Below, piece by piece: positions 17,422 through 27,046 of a stretch of DNA of 64,000 bases. Position 1 is the stretch's first letter. Each line of letters begins with the position of its first letter. This DNA comes from Luteitalea sp. TBR-22. GTDB lineage: Bacteria > Acidobacteriota > Vicinamibacteria > Vicinamibacterales > Vicinamibacteraceae. The DNA is taken from assembly GCF_016865485.1 (NCBI RefSeq), contig NZ_AP024452.1:2068501-2132500 (forward strand), in the 5' to 3' direction. The position numbers and the translations under genes were made by a program. The notes beneath the pieces were generated by a model. It had not been told where the DNA came from and ran no database searches. It saw only the letters and a program-made list of their open reading frames with translations.

Positions 17422-18336
17422 ATGAAGCGTCATCGCTGGATCTGGCTCGCTGCCTTCACCTGGCTGATCTCCGTCGCCGTCGGTATGCAGGTGCCAGAGG
17501 CGGCCAAGCCCAAGAAGGCGCTCGACTGGACCAAGGTCAACCCGAAGTTCGCAGGCGCCACCTTCGTCAACGACGACGCGACGTGCCAGTCCTGCCACGA
17601 AGACCCCATGAAGTCCTTCGCCCACACCCGGCACGCGAAGGCCTTCGCCCTCGATCCGGCGAAGGGCAACTGCGAGAGCTGCCACGGCCCGCGCAGCGCG
17701 CACGTCGCCGATCCCACCGCCGAGCTGAAGATGGACCCGGCCGCCTCGGCTACCTCGGGCGTGTGCCTGCAGTGCCATGAGGGTGCCACGCGCATGGCCT
17801 GGAAGGCCGGCGTGCACCAGGCCAACGGCGTCGGCTGCATCTCGTGCCACGACCCGATGGAACAGAAGAGCGAGAAGGGGCTGCTCATCAAGGCGTCGGC
17901 CAACGACACCTGCTTCAGCTGCCACCAGGAGGTGAGGGCCGAGGGCAACAAGATGTCGCACCACCCGGTGCGCGAGGGCCGCATGGACTGCGCCTCGTGT
18001 CACGACGTGCACGGCGCCAACGACGCGTTGCTCAAGAAGCCGACGCTCAACGACACCTGCTTCACGTGCCACGCGGAGAAGCGCGGGCCGTTCCTGTGGG
18101 AGCACGCGCCGGTCCGCGAGAGCTGCGCCACCTGCCATACCCCTCACGGGTCGAATCAGCGGAACCTGCTCACGGCGAAGGATCCGTTTCTGTGCCTGAC
18201 CTGCCACTCGTACGGCGGGCACATCAACCTGCCTCGCTACAACCGCGTGAGCAACCCCTACGGCAGCGGCTGCTCCAACTGCCACACGAGCGTCCACGGA
18301 TCCAATCACCCGTCGGGCCCGAAGCTCACCCGCTAG
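17422..18336 (+). CDS. DmsE/MtrA-family decaheme c-type cytochrome
   Basis: A 304-residue periplasmic cytochrome with a signal anchor/peptide (WIWLAAFTWLISVAVG). It has exactly ten CxxCH heme sites, from CQSCH near residue 55 to CSNCH near residue 287, with the pairing of distal histidines seen in MtrA/DmsE. Such proteins sit inside an MtrB barrel and pass electrons across the outer membrane to or from minerals, DMSO or other outside partners. The next gene, nine bases later, encodes that barrel. No outer-surface MtrC/OmcA cytochrome follows. The TCTTCAGG repeats upstream suggest control by the neighbouring two-component pair. Confidence 0.92.
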   Translation: MKRHRWIWLAAFTWLISVAVGMQVPEAAKPKKALDWTKVNPKFAGATFVNDDATCQSCHEDPMKSFAHTRHAKAFALDPAKGNCESCHGPRSAHVADPTAELKMDPAASATSGVCLQCHEGATRMAWKAGVHQANGVGCISCHDPMEQKSEKGLLIKASANDTCFSCHQEVRAEGNKMSHHPVREGRMDCASCHDVHGANDALLKKPTLNDTCFTCHAEKRGPFLWEHAPVRESCATCHTPHGSNQRNLLTAKDPFLCLTCHSYGGHINLPRYNRVSNPYGSGCSNCHTSVHGSNHPSGPKLTR

Positions 18337-18345
18337 GAGGCGGCC

Positions 18346-20811
18346 ATGACCAGGACATCCATCATCCTCGCCCTGCTGATCGCCTCTCCGGCGATCGCGC
18401 AGCAATCCCAGACGCCCGCACCGGCGGCACCGGGGGCCGCGCCCACCGTCATCTCCGGCAGCGTGACCGGCGGCGGGCTGGCCGTCGACAACGACACGAA
18501 CTCGGCGGCGTTCACCCAGTACCGCGATCTCGAGGACAGCGTGTTCCTGTCGCACCTGCGGTTCAACGCGTGGAGCCAGAGCAAGGGCCTCGACTTCACC
18601 GTCGGCGGGGTGAACATCGGCCGCGACGACACGACGCTCGGGGTCGGGCTGTCGCGCCCCGGTGCATGGCGCGTGTCCTTCGACTTCGTGGGCACGCCGC
18701 ACGTCTACAGCAACAAGGCGGTCTCGGCCTACACCGAGAGCTCGCCGGGCGTACTCACCGCGCCGGCGACCATCCCGATCACGTTCAAGAAACTGGCGAC
18801 CTCGGCCGCCGACACGGCGGGCGTGCTGGCCAGCGACGAACTCATTCGGCAGTACCAGGCGCAGTACCTGCGGCCGATCGGGCTCGAGACGCAGAACGAC
18901 AACTACACGTTCCGCTTCGGCTGGTTCGCCTCGGACCTGCTCAAGCTCTCGGCCACCTACGACCGGTGGGACAAGAGCGGCGCGAAGTCGACGTTCGGCC
19001 CCATCGGCGATCGCCCACCCCGGACGCTGAACGTCCAGCTCGCAGAACCGGTGGACTACGTGACCGGTGACCTCACGCTCGCCGCCGAGCACCAGGGCGC
19101 GGGGTACGTGGTGCGCGGCGAGTACCTGTACTCGGACTTCGAGAACAACATCGACACATTGCGCTGGCAGAACCTCTACACGACCGCGGCGCCCGGTGCC
19201 GACTACGACACATGGGATCGCCTCGTCGCCACGTCCGGCGCGCGGCCGCTGCCGCCCGACAACCGCTACCACAACGCGACCGCCTCCGGCGCCGTCGATC
19301 TCCCCGCCGAGAGCCGTCTCAGCGTGTCGGGCTCCTTCGGTCGCATGGAGCAGAACCAGGGACTCCTGCCCTACGCCGTGCACAACGGCGCCCTCGCCGT
19401 GCAGACGCTGCCGCGCGCCAACGCCGAGGCGCTGATGCACACGCGCTACTTCACTGCCGACTACGCGATCGCGCCGGTGTCGCGGCTGCAGGTGCGCGCC
19501 TTCGCGCGCAGCTACACCCTCGACAACGACACGCCGATGTCCAACTGGCAGTACATCACGTCGGACACGTCCAACCTGAACGGTACGGCCTCCTACGTCA
19601 ACAAGCGGGTGAACCTTCCCTACGGGTGGGACCGCCAACACGGCGGTGTGGAGGCGACCTACCGACTCGGGTTCTGGCGCAGCAGTCTGCAGGCGGCCTA
19701 CGAGCGCGAGAACATCGATCGCACCTACCGCGAAGCCGACACCACCGAGGACGTGCTCCGTGCGTCGATCCGGCTGCGTCCCGCGCGGTGGATGACGGTG
19801 ACCGGGCGGATGCTCCGCGGCGATCGCGACGGCAGCGAGTACGAGTACCACGTGCCCGCCGAGGGCTACTGGTACGCGCCGGCCGACGCCAACGACAACA
19901 ACAACCCGCAGTTCACGTTCGACAACCACCCCGACATGCGCCGGTACGACGTGATCGATCGCCTGCGGCGGCAGTACGACGTCACCGTGAACGCGACGGC
20001 CGGCGAGGTGGCCGGCGTCACGGCCTACGTGCGCTACCGCGGGGACGACTTCGACAGCGACGTGCACCCCATCCAGCCGCTGCTGAAGACCGGCGTCGGC
20101 GAACTGTCGGCGACGACGCCAGGCATCCAGCTCGGCCTGCTCGAGGACAACCGCCTCCGGTACGGCGTGGACGTGTTCTACCAGCCGACGCCGCGCGCCA
20201 CGTTCAACGCCTTCCTCAACTACGACGTCGGTACGCAAGCGCAGCGATCGCTGGAGTTCAACGAGAACAACAAGGCCAACCCCAGCGCCATCAACACGGC
20301 GGTGCTCGGCCCGTGGACACGCCCCTCGAGCATCTGGTCGGCCGACATGGACGACCGCACCTGGAGTGGTGGTGCCGGGTTCGTGTTCCACCTCGTGCCC
20401 GACCGCGTCCTCCTCAGCGGCGACTACACCGTCTCGCTCGCGGACGTGGACATCGCCTACGACGGCTTCGGTGAGGTCAGCTTCGACGGGACGCCGTTTC
20501 CGCCGAACCACGAGTTCTTCTTCACCGATCCCTCGGCCATCTCCGAGGACCTCCATGCCGTGAACGTGCGGCTCGAGGTGCCCGTCAAGGCCGTGTGGCT
20601 GGTGGTCGGTTACGGGTACGAACGCTATCGGCTCGCCGACTGGCAGCAGGGAGCCGAGGGGCCGTGGGTGGAACAGGTCGGGGCGGACACGCTGCTGCGT
20701 GACACCTCGCGGTCGTTCCAGTGGGGCAATCGCCTGTTCAACTTGGGCACGTACCTGGCGCCCAGCTACAACGCGCACCTGGCGTTCGTGGGCCTGCGGT
20801 ACCGCTTCTGA
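18346..20811 (+). CDS. MtrB/PioB-family decaheme-associated outer-membrane barrel
   Basis: An 821-residue outer-membrane protein with a signal peptide (ILALLIASPAIAQQ). Beta-strand repeats run through the whole length and the protein ends HLAFVGLRYRF, with the terminal Phe of BAM substrates. MtrB-family blocks near the start (ISGSVTGGGLAVDNDTNSAAFTQYRDLED as overall pattern, then VGGVNIGRDD) support the call. It sheathes the decaheme cytochrome encoded just upstream. No cysteine occurs anywhere, so the N-terminal CxxC needed by Shewanella MtrB is absent, which is usual for PioB-like and DMSO-type versions. Confidence 0.88.
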   Translation: MTRTSIILALLIASPAIAQQSQTPAPAAPGAAPTVISGSVTGGGLAVDNDTNSAAFTQYRDLEDSVFLSHLRFNAWSQSKGLDFTVGGVNIGRDDTTLGVGLSRPGAWRVSFDFVGTPHVYSNKAVSAYTESSPGVLTAPATIPITFKKLATSAADTAGVLASDELIRQYQAQYLRPIGLETQNDNYTFRFGWFASDLLKLSATYDRWDKSGAKSTFGPIGDRPPRTLNVQLAEPVDYVTGDLTLAAEHQGAGYVVRGEYLYSDFENNIDTLRWQNLYTTAAPGADYDTWDRLVATSGARPLPPDNRYHNATASGAVDLPAESRLSVSGSFGRMEQNQGLLPYAVHNGALAVQTLPRANAEALMHTRYFTADYAIAPVSRLQVRAFARSYTLDNDTPMSNWQYITSDTSNLNGTASYVNKRVNLPYGWDRQHGGVEATYRLGFWRSSLQAAYERENIDRTYREADTTEDVLRASIRLRPARWMTVTGRMLRGDRDGSEYEYHVPAEGYWYAPADANDNNNPQFTFDNHPDMRRYDVIDRLRRQYDVTVNATAGEVAGVTAYVRYRGDDFDSDVHPIQPLLKTGVGELSATTPGIQLGLLEDNRLRYGVDVFYQPTPRATFNAFLNYDVGTQAQRSLEFNENNKANPSAINTAVLGPWTRPSSIWSADMDDRTWSGGAGFVFHLVPDRVLLSGDYTVSLADVDIAYDGFGEVSFDGTPFPPNHEFFFTDPSAISEDLHAVNVRLEVPVKAVWLVVGYGYERYRLADWQQGAEGPWVEQVGADTLLRDTSRSFQWGNRLFNLGTYLAPSYNAHLAFVGLRYRF

Positions 20812-20936
20812 ACAGCACGGAAGGGCCCGGCGCCGCGGGCGCGTGCGCGTCGGTCCCGAGGCGTGTCGGGACGCCTCCATTGGCGTTCCGGCGCGCCGCC
20901 TCGTCGCGCCGGGCGTCCCGCCCCCGGCGGGTGCCA

Positions 20937-21760
20937 CTACTTCGGGGTGATCGGCGTGCCGTCGCGCAGTTCGTCGGTGGCGCGCCGCATCGCCTGCCCC
21001 CAGCGCTCCGACCACGTCGGCGTAATCGCCCTCTCGGGAGACCACCTCGAGGTCCACCCAGCTCGCCCTGCCGCGCGCGACCCTGATGATCGAACACGCG
21101 CGCCGTCGTCCGGAGGACGGCCGTCGCGGGCACGCGCCACTGTTCCCGCCCCGCGCGTCCTGGCCACGTGACGTCGGCATAGAGGCCGGGAGACGTCCGG
21201 GTGCAGCGATGCCGCCGTGGCTGCGCCGCGCTGGACGAGTGCGCAGACGCCGGGCACCGGGACGCGCATCGAACGCACCGAGGCGATGGGCAGCATCCCG
21301 GCCAGCCTGGCGCCGGCGGCCATCAGGATGGCGCGTAGCCGCGTGCGTGCTCCGAGCGTCCCGCGCCAGCAGTTCGGGGTGCGATCGACTGGCCGCCTCG
21401 GGGGCCGGCCCCACACGCTGGTGGCACAGTGCCTCGGCGGCCGGGGGGCGGAGATAGGCGGCACGGTGCCGGGTGGCAGCAGCATGCCGAACACGTTGTT
21501 GGTCGTCGCCCGGTTGACCTGCGCCATCGCCTGGGCGCGGGCATCGCCGCGCTGCCAGCCAGTGCCGATTCGGCCGCCGCGCCCTCACGGGCGGCGCCTG
21601 CCGCGGCCACGTCGGGGGCGCCCGCTGCGACTGCGGCGATCAGGTCGGGGAGGGTGAGGGACGGAGCCTGCGCCGCGGCGCGCGGCGCGTCTCCGACGAC
21701 CAACCCGAGGCAGATCAGGTCTGCCCCGGCAGCCCTCTGGAGCGGGCGGCTGGGCAGCAC
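20937..21760 (-). pseudogene. Decayed TolC-family efflux gene, possibly fused to a second gene remnant
   Basis: No intact gene lies between 20812 and 21809. On the - strand, from 21760, a signal-like start and [20 protein letters not shown] match the beginning of TolC-family proteins. After a frameshift near 21540 the family block [16 protein letters not shown] appears, and then similarity fades. Near the 3' end VDLEVVSREGDYADVV is in one frame and ERWGQAMRRATDELRDGTP in another, ending at 20937. At least two frameshifts are therefore present. The 3' part may come from a different gene, joined by deletion. An efflux operon may once have stood here. Confidence 0.55.
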
Positions 21761-21809
21761 CGCGCTACTCTACGTGACGCGCCGCGCGCCGGCAACGCGG
21801 AGGGCCGTC

Positions 21810-23159
21810 ATGCCGCGAGCGGCGCTGGGCGCACCAACCCCGGGAGACCGAGTGTTCCGCAGCCTTTACGTCCAGGTCCTCATCGGCATCGCCCTCGGCG
21901 TGTTGCTCGGCGCCGTCCGGCCCGAACTCGCCGCGGAGATGAAGCCGCTCGGCGACGCCTTCATCAAGCTGGTCAAGATGCTGATCGCGCCGATCGTCTT
22001 CACGACGGTGGTCGTCGGGATCGGCCAGATGGGCGCGATGAAGGACGTGGGCCGGGTCGGCCTGCGCGCCCTCGTGTACTTCGAGGTCGTCTCCACCATC
22101 GCGCTGGTCGTGGGCCTGATCGTCGTGTTCCTGGTGAAGCCGGGCGTCGGCATGCACGTCGATCCGTCGACACTCGACACGAAGGCCGTGAGCGCGTACA
22201 CCTCGGGAGCTGCGCACACGGGCGCCGTCGACTTCCTGCTCAACATCATCCCCGACAGCGTGGTCGGCGCCTTCGCCCGGGGCGACATCCTCCAGGTGCT
22301 GCTGTTCTCGGTGCTCTTCGGCCTGGCGATGCTGCACCTGCAGCCGGGCAGCGCGGTGCTCGTCAACATCCTCGAGGCCTTCGCGCACGGGTTGTTCGCC
22401 GTCGTCGGCATCGTGATGCGCCTGGCGCCGGTGGGCGCGTTCGGGGCGATGGCGTTCACCATCGGCAAGTACGGCCTCGGCACGCTGCTCTCGCTCGGCA
22501 AGCTGATGGCCGCGGTCTACATCACGTGCCTGCTGTTCGTGCTCGTGGTGCTCGGCGCTATCGTCTGGGCGTGCGGCTTCAGCATCATCAAGCTCATTCG
22601 CTACATCCGCGAGGAACTGCTGATCGTGCTGGGCACGTCCTCGTCGGAGTCGGCGTTGCCGCGGGTGATGGCGAAGATGGAGCGCCTCGGGTGCTCGAAG
22701 TCGGTCGTCGGCCTGGTGGTGCCGACCGGCTACTCTTTCAACCTCGACGGCACGGCCATCTACATGACGATGGCGGCGGTGTTCGTGGCGCAGGCGACCG
22801 ACGTGTCGCTGTCATTGCGCGACACCGTGTCGATCCTCGGACTGTTGCTCGTCACCTCGAAGGGCGCGGCGGGCGTGACGGGCAGCGGCTTCATCACCCT
22901 GGCAGCGACGCTGGCCGCGGTGCCCACCATTCCCGTGGCCGGACTCACGCTGCTGCTCGGCGTCGACCGTTTCATGTCCGAGGCGCGCGCGCTGACCAAC
23001 CTCGTGGGCAACGTCGTGGCGACCCTTGTCGTCGCCAGGTGGGATGGCGCGCTCGACGTGGCCCGCGCCCATCGCATCCTCGACGGCCACGAGACCGTCG
23101 CCGACCAGGCCATCCTCGCCGCGCCGATGCCGGGCCCCCACGAAGCCGAGATGGAATGA
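21810..23159 (+). CDS. dctA: Dicarboxylate/amino acid:cation symporter (DctA-like)
   Basis: A 449-residue inner-membrane symporter of the DAACS (glutamate transporter) family, taking up C4-dicarboxylates or acidic amino acids with Na+ or H+. Signatures include [21 protein letters not shown], the serine-rich hairpin [27 protein letters not shown] in TM7, and [13 protein letters not shown] in HP2. The ATG at 21810 adds a short N-terminal tail; a GTG at 21852, just before [11 protein letters not shown], is an equally good start. It is the first intact gene after the decayed region and converges on the lactonase gene. Confidence 0.93.
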   Translation: MPRAALGAPTPGDRVFRSLYVQVLIGIALGVLLGAVRPELAAEMKPLGDAFIKLVKMLIAPIVFTTVVVGIGQMGAMKDVGRVGLRALVYFEVVSTIALVVGLIVVFLVKPGVGMHVDPSTLDTKAVSAYTSGAAHTGAVDFLLNIIPDSVVGAFARGDILQVLLFSVLFGLAMLHLQPGSAVLVNILEAFAHGLFAVVGIVMRLAPVGAFGAMAFTIGKYGLGTLLSLGKLMAAVYITCLLFVLVVLGAIVWACGFSIIKLIRYIREELLIVLGTSSSESALPRVMAKMERLGCSKSVVGLVVPTGYSFNLDGTAIYMTMAAVFVAQATDVSLSLRDTVSILGLLLVTSKGAAGVTGSGFITLAATLAAVPTIPVAGLTLLLGVDRFMSEARALTNLVGNVVATLVVARWDGALDVARAHRILDGHETVADQAILAAPMPGPHEAEME

Positions 23160-23162
23160 AGG

Positions 23163-23227
23163 GGTAGGGCGCGGTCTCCGACCGCGCCGTTATCGATGAA
23201 CGGCGGGGTGGGACACCCCGCCCTACC
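23163..23227. repeat. REP-like palindromic element after dctA
   Basis: A 9-base outer inverted repeat (GGTAGGGCG 23163-23171 and CGCCCTACC 23219-23227) encloses two strong hairpins: GGCGCGGT/ACCGCGCC (23168-23188) and GGCGGGGTG/CACCCCGCC (23202-23222). The first stem is identical to one at 48353-48373. It lies between convergent genes. Confidence 0.65.
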
Positions 23228-23246
23228 TGAATCCTCACCCGTTCGT

Positions 23247-23272
23247 GGGCGTCGACGTTCACGTCGACGCCC
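23247..23272. terminator. Perfect 12-base inverted repeat, likely bidirectional terminator
   Basis: GGGCGTCGACGT (23247-23258) pairs with ACGTCGACGCCC (23261-23272) with only two bases between them. It lies just before the lactonase stop (23277) and after the dctA stop, where both genes need termination. No T-run follows. The GGCGTCGAC core also appears in the 24-base tandem repeat at 33624. Confidence 0.5.
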
Positions 23273-23276
23273 CAGA

Positions 23277-24536
23277 TCAGGACCCGACGATGCCCGGGAA
23301 GGCGAGAGCCGACGGGCTGCCGACCGGCGTGTACTGTCCGGTGAAGGTCAGCCGACCCGTCTGCCTGTCCACGCGGAACGTCGTCACGTGGTCGGCGCGC
23401 TGGTTGCAGCAGTAGAGGAAATCGCCACCGGGTGCGATGGTGAAGCTGCGCGGGTAGTCGCCGCGCGTCCATTCCTCGCTGACCCACGTGAGCCCGCCCT
23501 CGTCACCGATCGCGAAGATGGCGAGGCTGTCGTGCAGGCGATTGGCGCCGTACAGGAAGCGTCCGTCCGGCGACACGGCGATCCCCGACGTGAAGTTGCT
23601 CCCCGCGTAGCCGGCCGGCAGCGTCGGCACCGTCTGGCGCGGCGTGAGCTTCCCGACGACGCCGTCGTAGTCGAACCGCACGATCGTCGAGCCCTCTTCC
23701 TGAATCGAATAGAGCCAACGCCCGTTCGGATGGAAGGCGAGGTGGCGTGGTCCGTCGCCCGGCGGCACGGCGACCGAAGGCTCTGCGGCGGGGCTGAGCG
23801 TGCCGGTCGCAGCGTCGAACGCCCACACGAAGATCCTGTCGAGCCCGAGGTCGGGCGCGAGCACGAACCGGCCGGTGGGGTCCGGCACGATCTGGTGCGC
23901 GTGCGGCGCGTCGTGGCCGCTGATCGCGAAGCTGCCGGGAGGCGCGCTCGCCGCGGCCTTCGGGCCGAGGGGGCCTGTCGTCTTCTTCACGTCCGTGGCG
24001 GGACCGAGGCGACCATCGGGCAACACCGGCAACACGGCCACCGATCCGCCGCCGTAGTTGGCCACCAACAGGTGGCGACCCGACGGATGCAGCCGTGCGT
24101 ACGTCGGTCCGAGTCCGCCGGAGGGCACGGTGTTCAGCCGCGTCAGCCGGCCGGTCGCCGGATCGACGGCGAACGCGCTGACCGTCCCCGATGAGCCGCC
24201 CTCCACGCTCGCCGACGCGTCGGTGCTGTACAGGCGCGTGCCGCTGGCATCGAACACGAGCGCGCTGGGACTCGTGTCGTGATCGGTGACGCCCATCGGC
24301 GTGAGCGCGCCGCTCGCGCGGTCGACGCGGAACACGTGGATGCCGCGGCCGTTGGCCTGCCCGGCGCCGGGCGACCCGCTGTAGGTGCCCACGTAGGCGA
24401 AGAGCGGCGTCTGGGCCTGCGTGCCCTGTGCGGCCAGCGAGCGCGCGCCTGCCGAGAAGACCGCGAGCCCGAGGGCGCGTCGGGCGAACGACCGGCGGGT
24501 GAGCGTGCTGGTGGTGAGGCTGCAGGGAGCGCCCAT
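23277..24536 (-). CDS. Lactonase family protein (6-phosphogluconolactonase-type seven-bladed propeller), exported
   Basis: A 419-residue protein with a Tat signal (TRRSFARRALGLAVF). The rest is a seven-bladed propeller of the lactonase (YbhE/Pgl-like) family. Repeats read like GIHVFRVDRASGALTPMG, PSALVFDASGTRLYSTD, GPTYARLHPSGRHLLVANYGGG, HAHQIVPDPTGRFVLAPDLGLDRI and GPRHLAFHPNGRWLYSIQEEGSTI. The conserved His/Glu/Arg positions of the family pocket appear to be kept. Because of the export signal it probably acts on an extracytoplasmic lactone, not in the pentose-phosphate pathway. The ATG at 24536 directly precedes the signal. Confidence 0.87.
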   Translation of the reverse strand: MGAPCSLTTSTLTRRSFARRALGLAVFSAGARSLAAQGTQAQTPLFAYVGTYSGSPGAGQANGRGIHVFRVDRASGALTPMGVTDHDTSPSALVFDASGTRLYSTDASASVEGGSSGTVSAFAVDPATGRLTRLNTVPSGGLGPTYARLHPSGRHLLVANYGGGSVAVLPVLPDGRLGPATDVKKTTGPLGPKAAASAPPGSFAISGHDAPHAHQIVPDPTGRFVLAPDLGLDRIFVWAFDAATGTLSPAAEPSVAVPPGDGPRHLAFHPNGRWLYSIQEEGSTIVRFDYDGVVGKLTPRQTVPTLPAGYAGSNFTSGIAVSPDGRFLYGANRLHDSLAIFAIGDEGGLTWVSEEWTRGDYPRSFTIAPGGDFLYCCNQRADHVTTFRVDRQTGRLTFTGQYTPVGSPSALAFPGIVGS

Positions 24537-24646
24537 GGTGGCGGCATCATGCGCGGCGGGCGACAGGTGGTCAATAGCCGAGCGTCTGCCCCCAGCGCAG
24601 GAACGGCCACTGCAGCGCCGGCTGAGACGCGTCGATTCACTGAAGC

Positions 24647-25210
24647 ATGGGAATGCCTCGCCAAACGGCGCCCCTGCTGGTCGCACTCCTGCTGGGCGCG
24701 GGATGCGCTGGCCGCGGCTCGAACGCACGGCCTGCGGTGGTCGGCCCCGAGGTGCGTGAGCAGCGCCTGATGGAGGCGGCCGGACGAGCGGAGCACGAGG
24801 GCCGGCATGCCGCCGCCCTCGAGACGTACCTGCAGGTGGCGGGCTCGTCGGCGCGTGTCGACGTCTCACGTGAGGCCTATCTGCGCGCCGGCTTGCTTCG
24901 CCTCGGCGGTGATTCGGGAGCGCGCGACGTCGTCGAGGCGGCGCGCCTGCTGCGGGAGAGTCGGGCCGGGTTCCAGGACGCACAAGAGCCACTGATCCTG
25001 ACCGCGACCCTGGTGCTGCTCGATCGCCTTGCGAAGGTCGAACAGGATGCCGCCGCCGCGGCCGCCCTCGCGGCCCGCGATGCCGCGCGCCGCGATGACG
25101 ACGCGAGGGAGCTGCGTCGCACCGTCGCGATGCTGCGACACCAACTGGAGAAGCGGGACGAAGCCCTGCGCAAGGCCGCGGCAGCGGCGGTCGGGCCCCG
25201 AACTCCGTGA
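24647..25210 (+). CDS. Small lipoprotein with helical repeat and C-terminal coiled coil
   Basis: A 187-residue predicted lipoprotein: the lipobox LLGAGC places the acylated Cys near residue 20. A helical, TPR-like stretch (AALETYLQVAG, then REAYLRAGLLRLGGD) leads to a coiled-coil tail (ELRRTVAMLRHQLEKRDEALRKA). The layout resembles QseG/YfhG-type lipoproteins that modulate a sensor kinase, and a kinase gene follows, but in the opposite orientation with stops one base apart. I do not recognise a family with certainty. Confidence 0.6.
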   Translation: MGMPRQTAPLLVALLLGAGCAGRGSNARPAVVGPEVREQRLMEAAGRAEHEGRHAAALETYLQVAGSSARVDVSREAYLRAGLLRLGGDSGARDVVEAARLLRESRAGFQDAQEPLILTATLVLLDRLAKVEQDAAAAAALAARDAARRDDDARELRRTVAMLRHQLEKRDEALRKAAAAAVGPRTP

Positions 25211-25211
25211 G

Positions 25212-26759
25212 TCACGCACTCAAGCGGGTCTGCGGGGGCGTCTGATCGAGCGCCGCGAAGAGGGCAACGGCCTCTTCGAAGTCGTTCGAGGCTGGATCAG
25301 CAGCGCCGGCCCGCTCGAGGTCCGGCAGCGTCAGCACGAAGGTGGTGCCGACGCCCTCGTCGGACGTCACCGTGAGGTCGCCGCCGAGCAACTGTGCAAA
25401 TTGCCGCGAGATGGCCAGGCCCAGGCCGGAGCCGCCATAGCGCTGCAGGATGTCGCTGCTGGCCTGGACGTAGGGGGCGAACACCGTCGCCGCGGCCTGC
25501 TGGCTCATGCCGATTCCGGTGTCGGTGACCGCGAGGACGACCCCGCCGCCGTCCGTCCGCCCGTCGATCTCCACGCCGATCGTGCCGCGGGTGGTGAACT
25601 TGCAGGCATTGCCGAGCAGGTTCAGCAGGATGTGTCTCACCTTGGCCGGATCGGTGGTCAGCGTGCCCTGCCAGCGGGCGGTGACCACGAGCGTGTTGCC
25701 CTGCTGTTCCAGCAGCGGGCGGAGCGTGTCGGCGAGTTCGTCCACCAGGGCCGCGGGTTCGAGCGCGCCGAGGGCCACCGGCATCCGACCAGCCTCCAGG
25801 CGGGCGTAGTCGAGCAGCTCGCCGACCATGCCGAGCAGCACCCGGGCGCCGCGCCGCAGGTGCACGAGGTCGGCCATGCTGGTCGCCAGGCCGGCCTGCT
25901 GCACGTCCGACTCGATCATGTCGGCGTATCCGAGGATGGCGGTCAACGGCGTCTTGAGATCGTGCGCCAGGCTGGTCAGGAAGGTGCTCTTGATGGCGCT
26001 GGCCTCCTCGGCCCGGCGCCGGGCTTCGTGCGTCTCGGCGATCGCCCGTTCGAGCGCGACCGCCATGTCGTTGAAGGTGGCGGCGGCGCGGGCGAACTCG
26101 TCCCGCCCGTGACCGACCGGCAACCGGAAGGCGTAGTCGCCGGCGGCCACGTGCCTGGAGGCGGTGTCGAGCCGCCTGAAGCCGGCAGCCAGCGTCACCG
26201 ACAGGGTGATGACGATGCAGGAGCCGACCACGAGCCCGCAGCCCAGCAGCGCCATCGTCGTCGCATCGGCGGCATCCAGCGCCGCGCCGAACCGGCGGGC
26301 GTCCTCGTCTGCGGCACGTCGCTCCGCCTTGCGCCAGGCGAGCAGCGCATCGAGCATCGCGGTCGGTGGCGCGACGCCCTCGCGCGCGTCACCCGCCTGC
26401 ACGCCAGCCAGCGTGCCGTGCCATGCCGAGAGGAGCGCCGTCGCCTCGCGGCCGAATGGACGCCCGGCCGGGGACTCGCCCGCCTCGCGCACCTGCCCCT
26501 CCAGCGCCACGAGCCGGGCCCGCATCACCTCTATCTGCGCGGGTGAGGCCGAGACTTCCCGCAGGACGCTGAGCTCACGCCACCGCAGTTGCACCTCGCG
26601 CTCGATCGAGAGCAGTCGTTCGAGGCGCGCCTGACCCGCCTGCACGGCAGCCAGCGCCAGCCGCGTGCGTTCCCGGGCCCGGCTCGACAGGACGGTGCTG
26701 GCGCCGGAGAGCAGCAGCAGGGCAGCCACGCTCGCGATGAGCTTCCGGCGAACGGTCAT
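25212..26759 (-). CDS. Orphan sensor histidine kinase with HAMP domain
   Basis: A ~515-residue inner-membrane kinase. TM1 is at about 7-24, then a ~140-residue mostly helical periplasmic region (RARERTRLALAAVQ and following, four-helix-like), TM2 at about 168-192 and HAMP (FRRLDTASRHVAAGDYAFRLP). HisKA has H266 in SLAHDLKTPLTAILG. The ATPase domain carries LLNLLGNACKFT, DTGIGM and GGSGLGLAIS. No response regulator is adjacent. The helical sensor resembles those of QseE/GlrK-type kinases, which work with a lipoprotein such as the one encoded convergently. The start is the ATG at 26759. Confidence 0.88.
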   Translation of the reverse strand: MTVRRKLIASVAALLLLSGASTVLSSRARERTRLALAAVQAGQARLERLLSIEREVQLRWRELSVLREVSASPAQIEVMRARLVALEGQVREAGESPAGRPFGREATALLSAWHGTLAGVQAGDAREGVAPPTAMLDALLAWRKAERRAADEDARRFGAALDAADATTMALLGCGLVVGSCIVITLSVTLAAGFRRLDTASRHVAAGDYAFRLPVGHGRDEFARAAATFNDMAVALERAIAETHEARRRAEEASAIKSTFLTSLAHDLKTPLTAILGYADMIESDVQQAGLATSMADLVHLRRGARVLLGMVGELLDYARLEAGRMPVALGALEPAALVDELADTLRPLLEQQGNTLVVTARWQGTLTTDPAKVRHILLNLLGNACKFTTRGTIGVEIDGRTDGGGVVLAVTDTGIGMSQQAAATVFAPYVQASSDILQRYGGSGLGLAISRQFAQLLGGDLTVTSDEGVGTTFVLTLPDLERAGAADPASNDFEEAVALFAALDQTPPQTRLSA

Positions 26760-27046
26760 TCGACACGTCAATCGGCTGGCCGCGAGGGCGCCTTGAACGC
26801 ACCCGGACCGCGGGTCGATCCGGGTGCTGGAGCGGGTCGCCGAGGACGGCGTCGTCAGTCACGGTGAGGTCGACGCTGGCCTTCGGAGCCTGTCGGATGC
26901 CATCAGGCCGGGCAGGGGAATAATCACCCCTTGTGCCGGAAATCCGGCGCCTCCGCCGCTCGCACCTACCCGCACATCCGGCCCCGCGTGCGTACCCAGC
27001 CCGGTCGTCGACGGTACGCTTTCTGCAAAGGTCACGGCTGGTCGGC

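Noticed and set aside
17413-21588. A 1,391-codon open frame on the - strand opposite the decaheme/MtrB genes
   Set aside because: It shadows two clear genes; only its first ~190 codons fall in the decayed TolC-like region.
23247-23272. Operator palindrome for a regulator
   Set aside because: It lies between two convergent gene ends, where a terminator is more likely than an operator.
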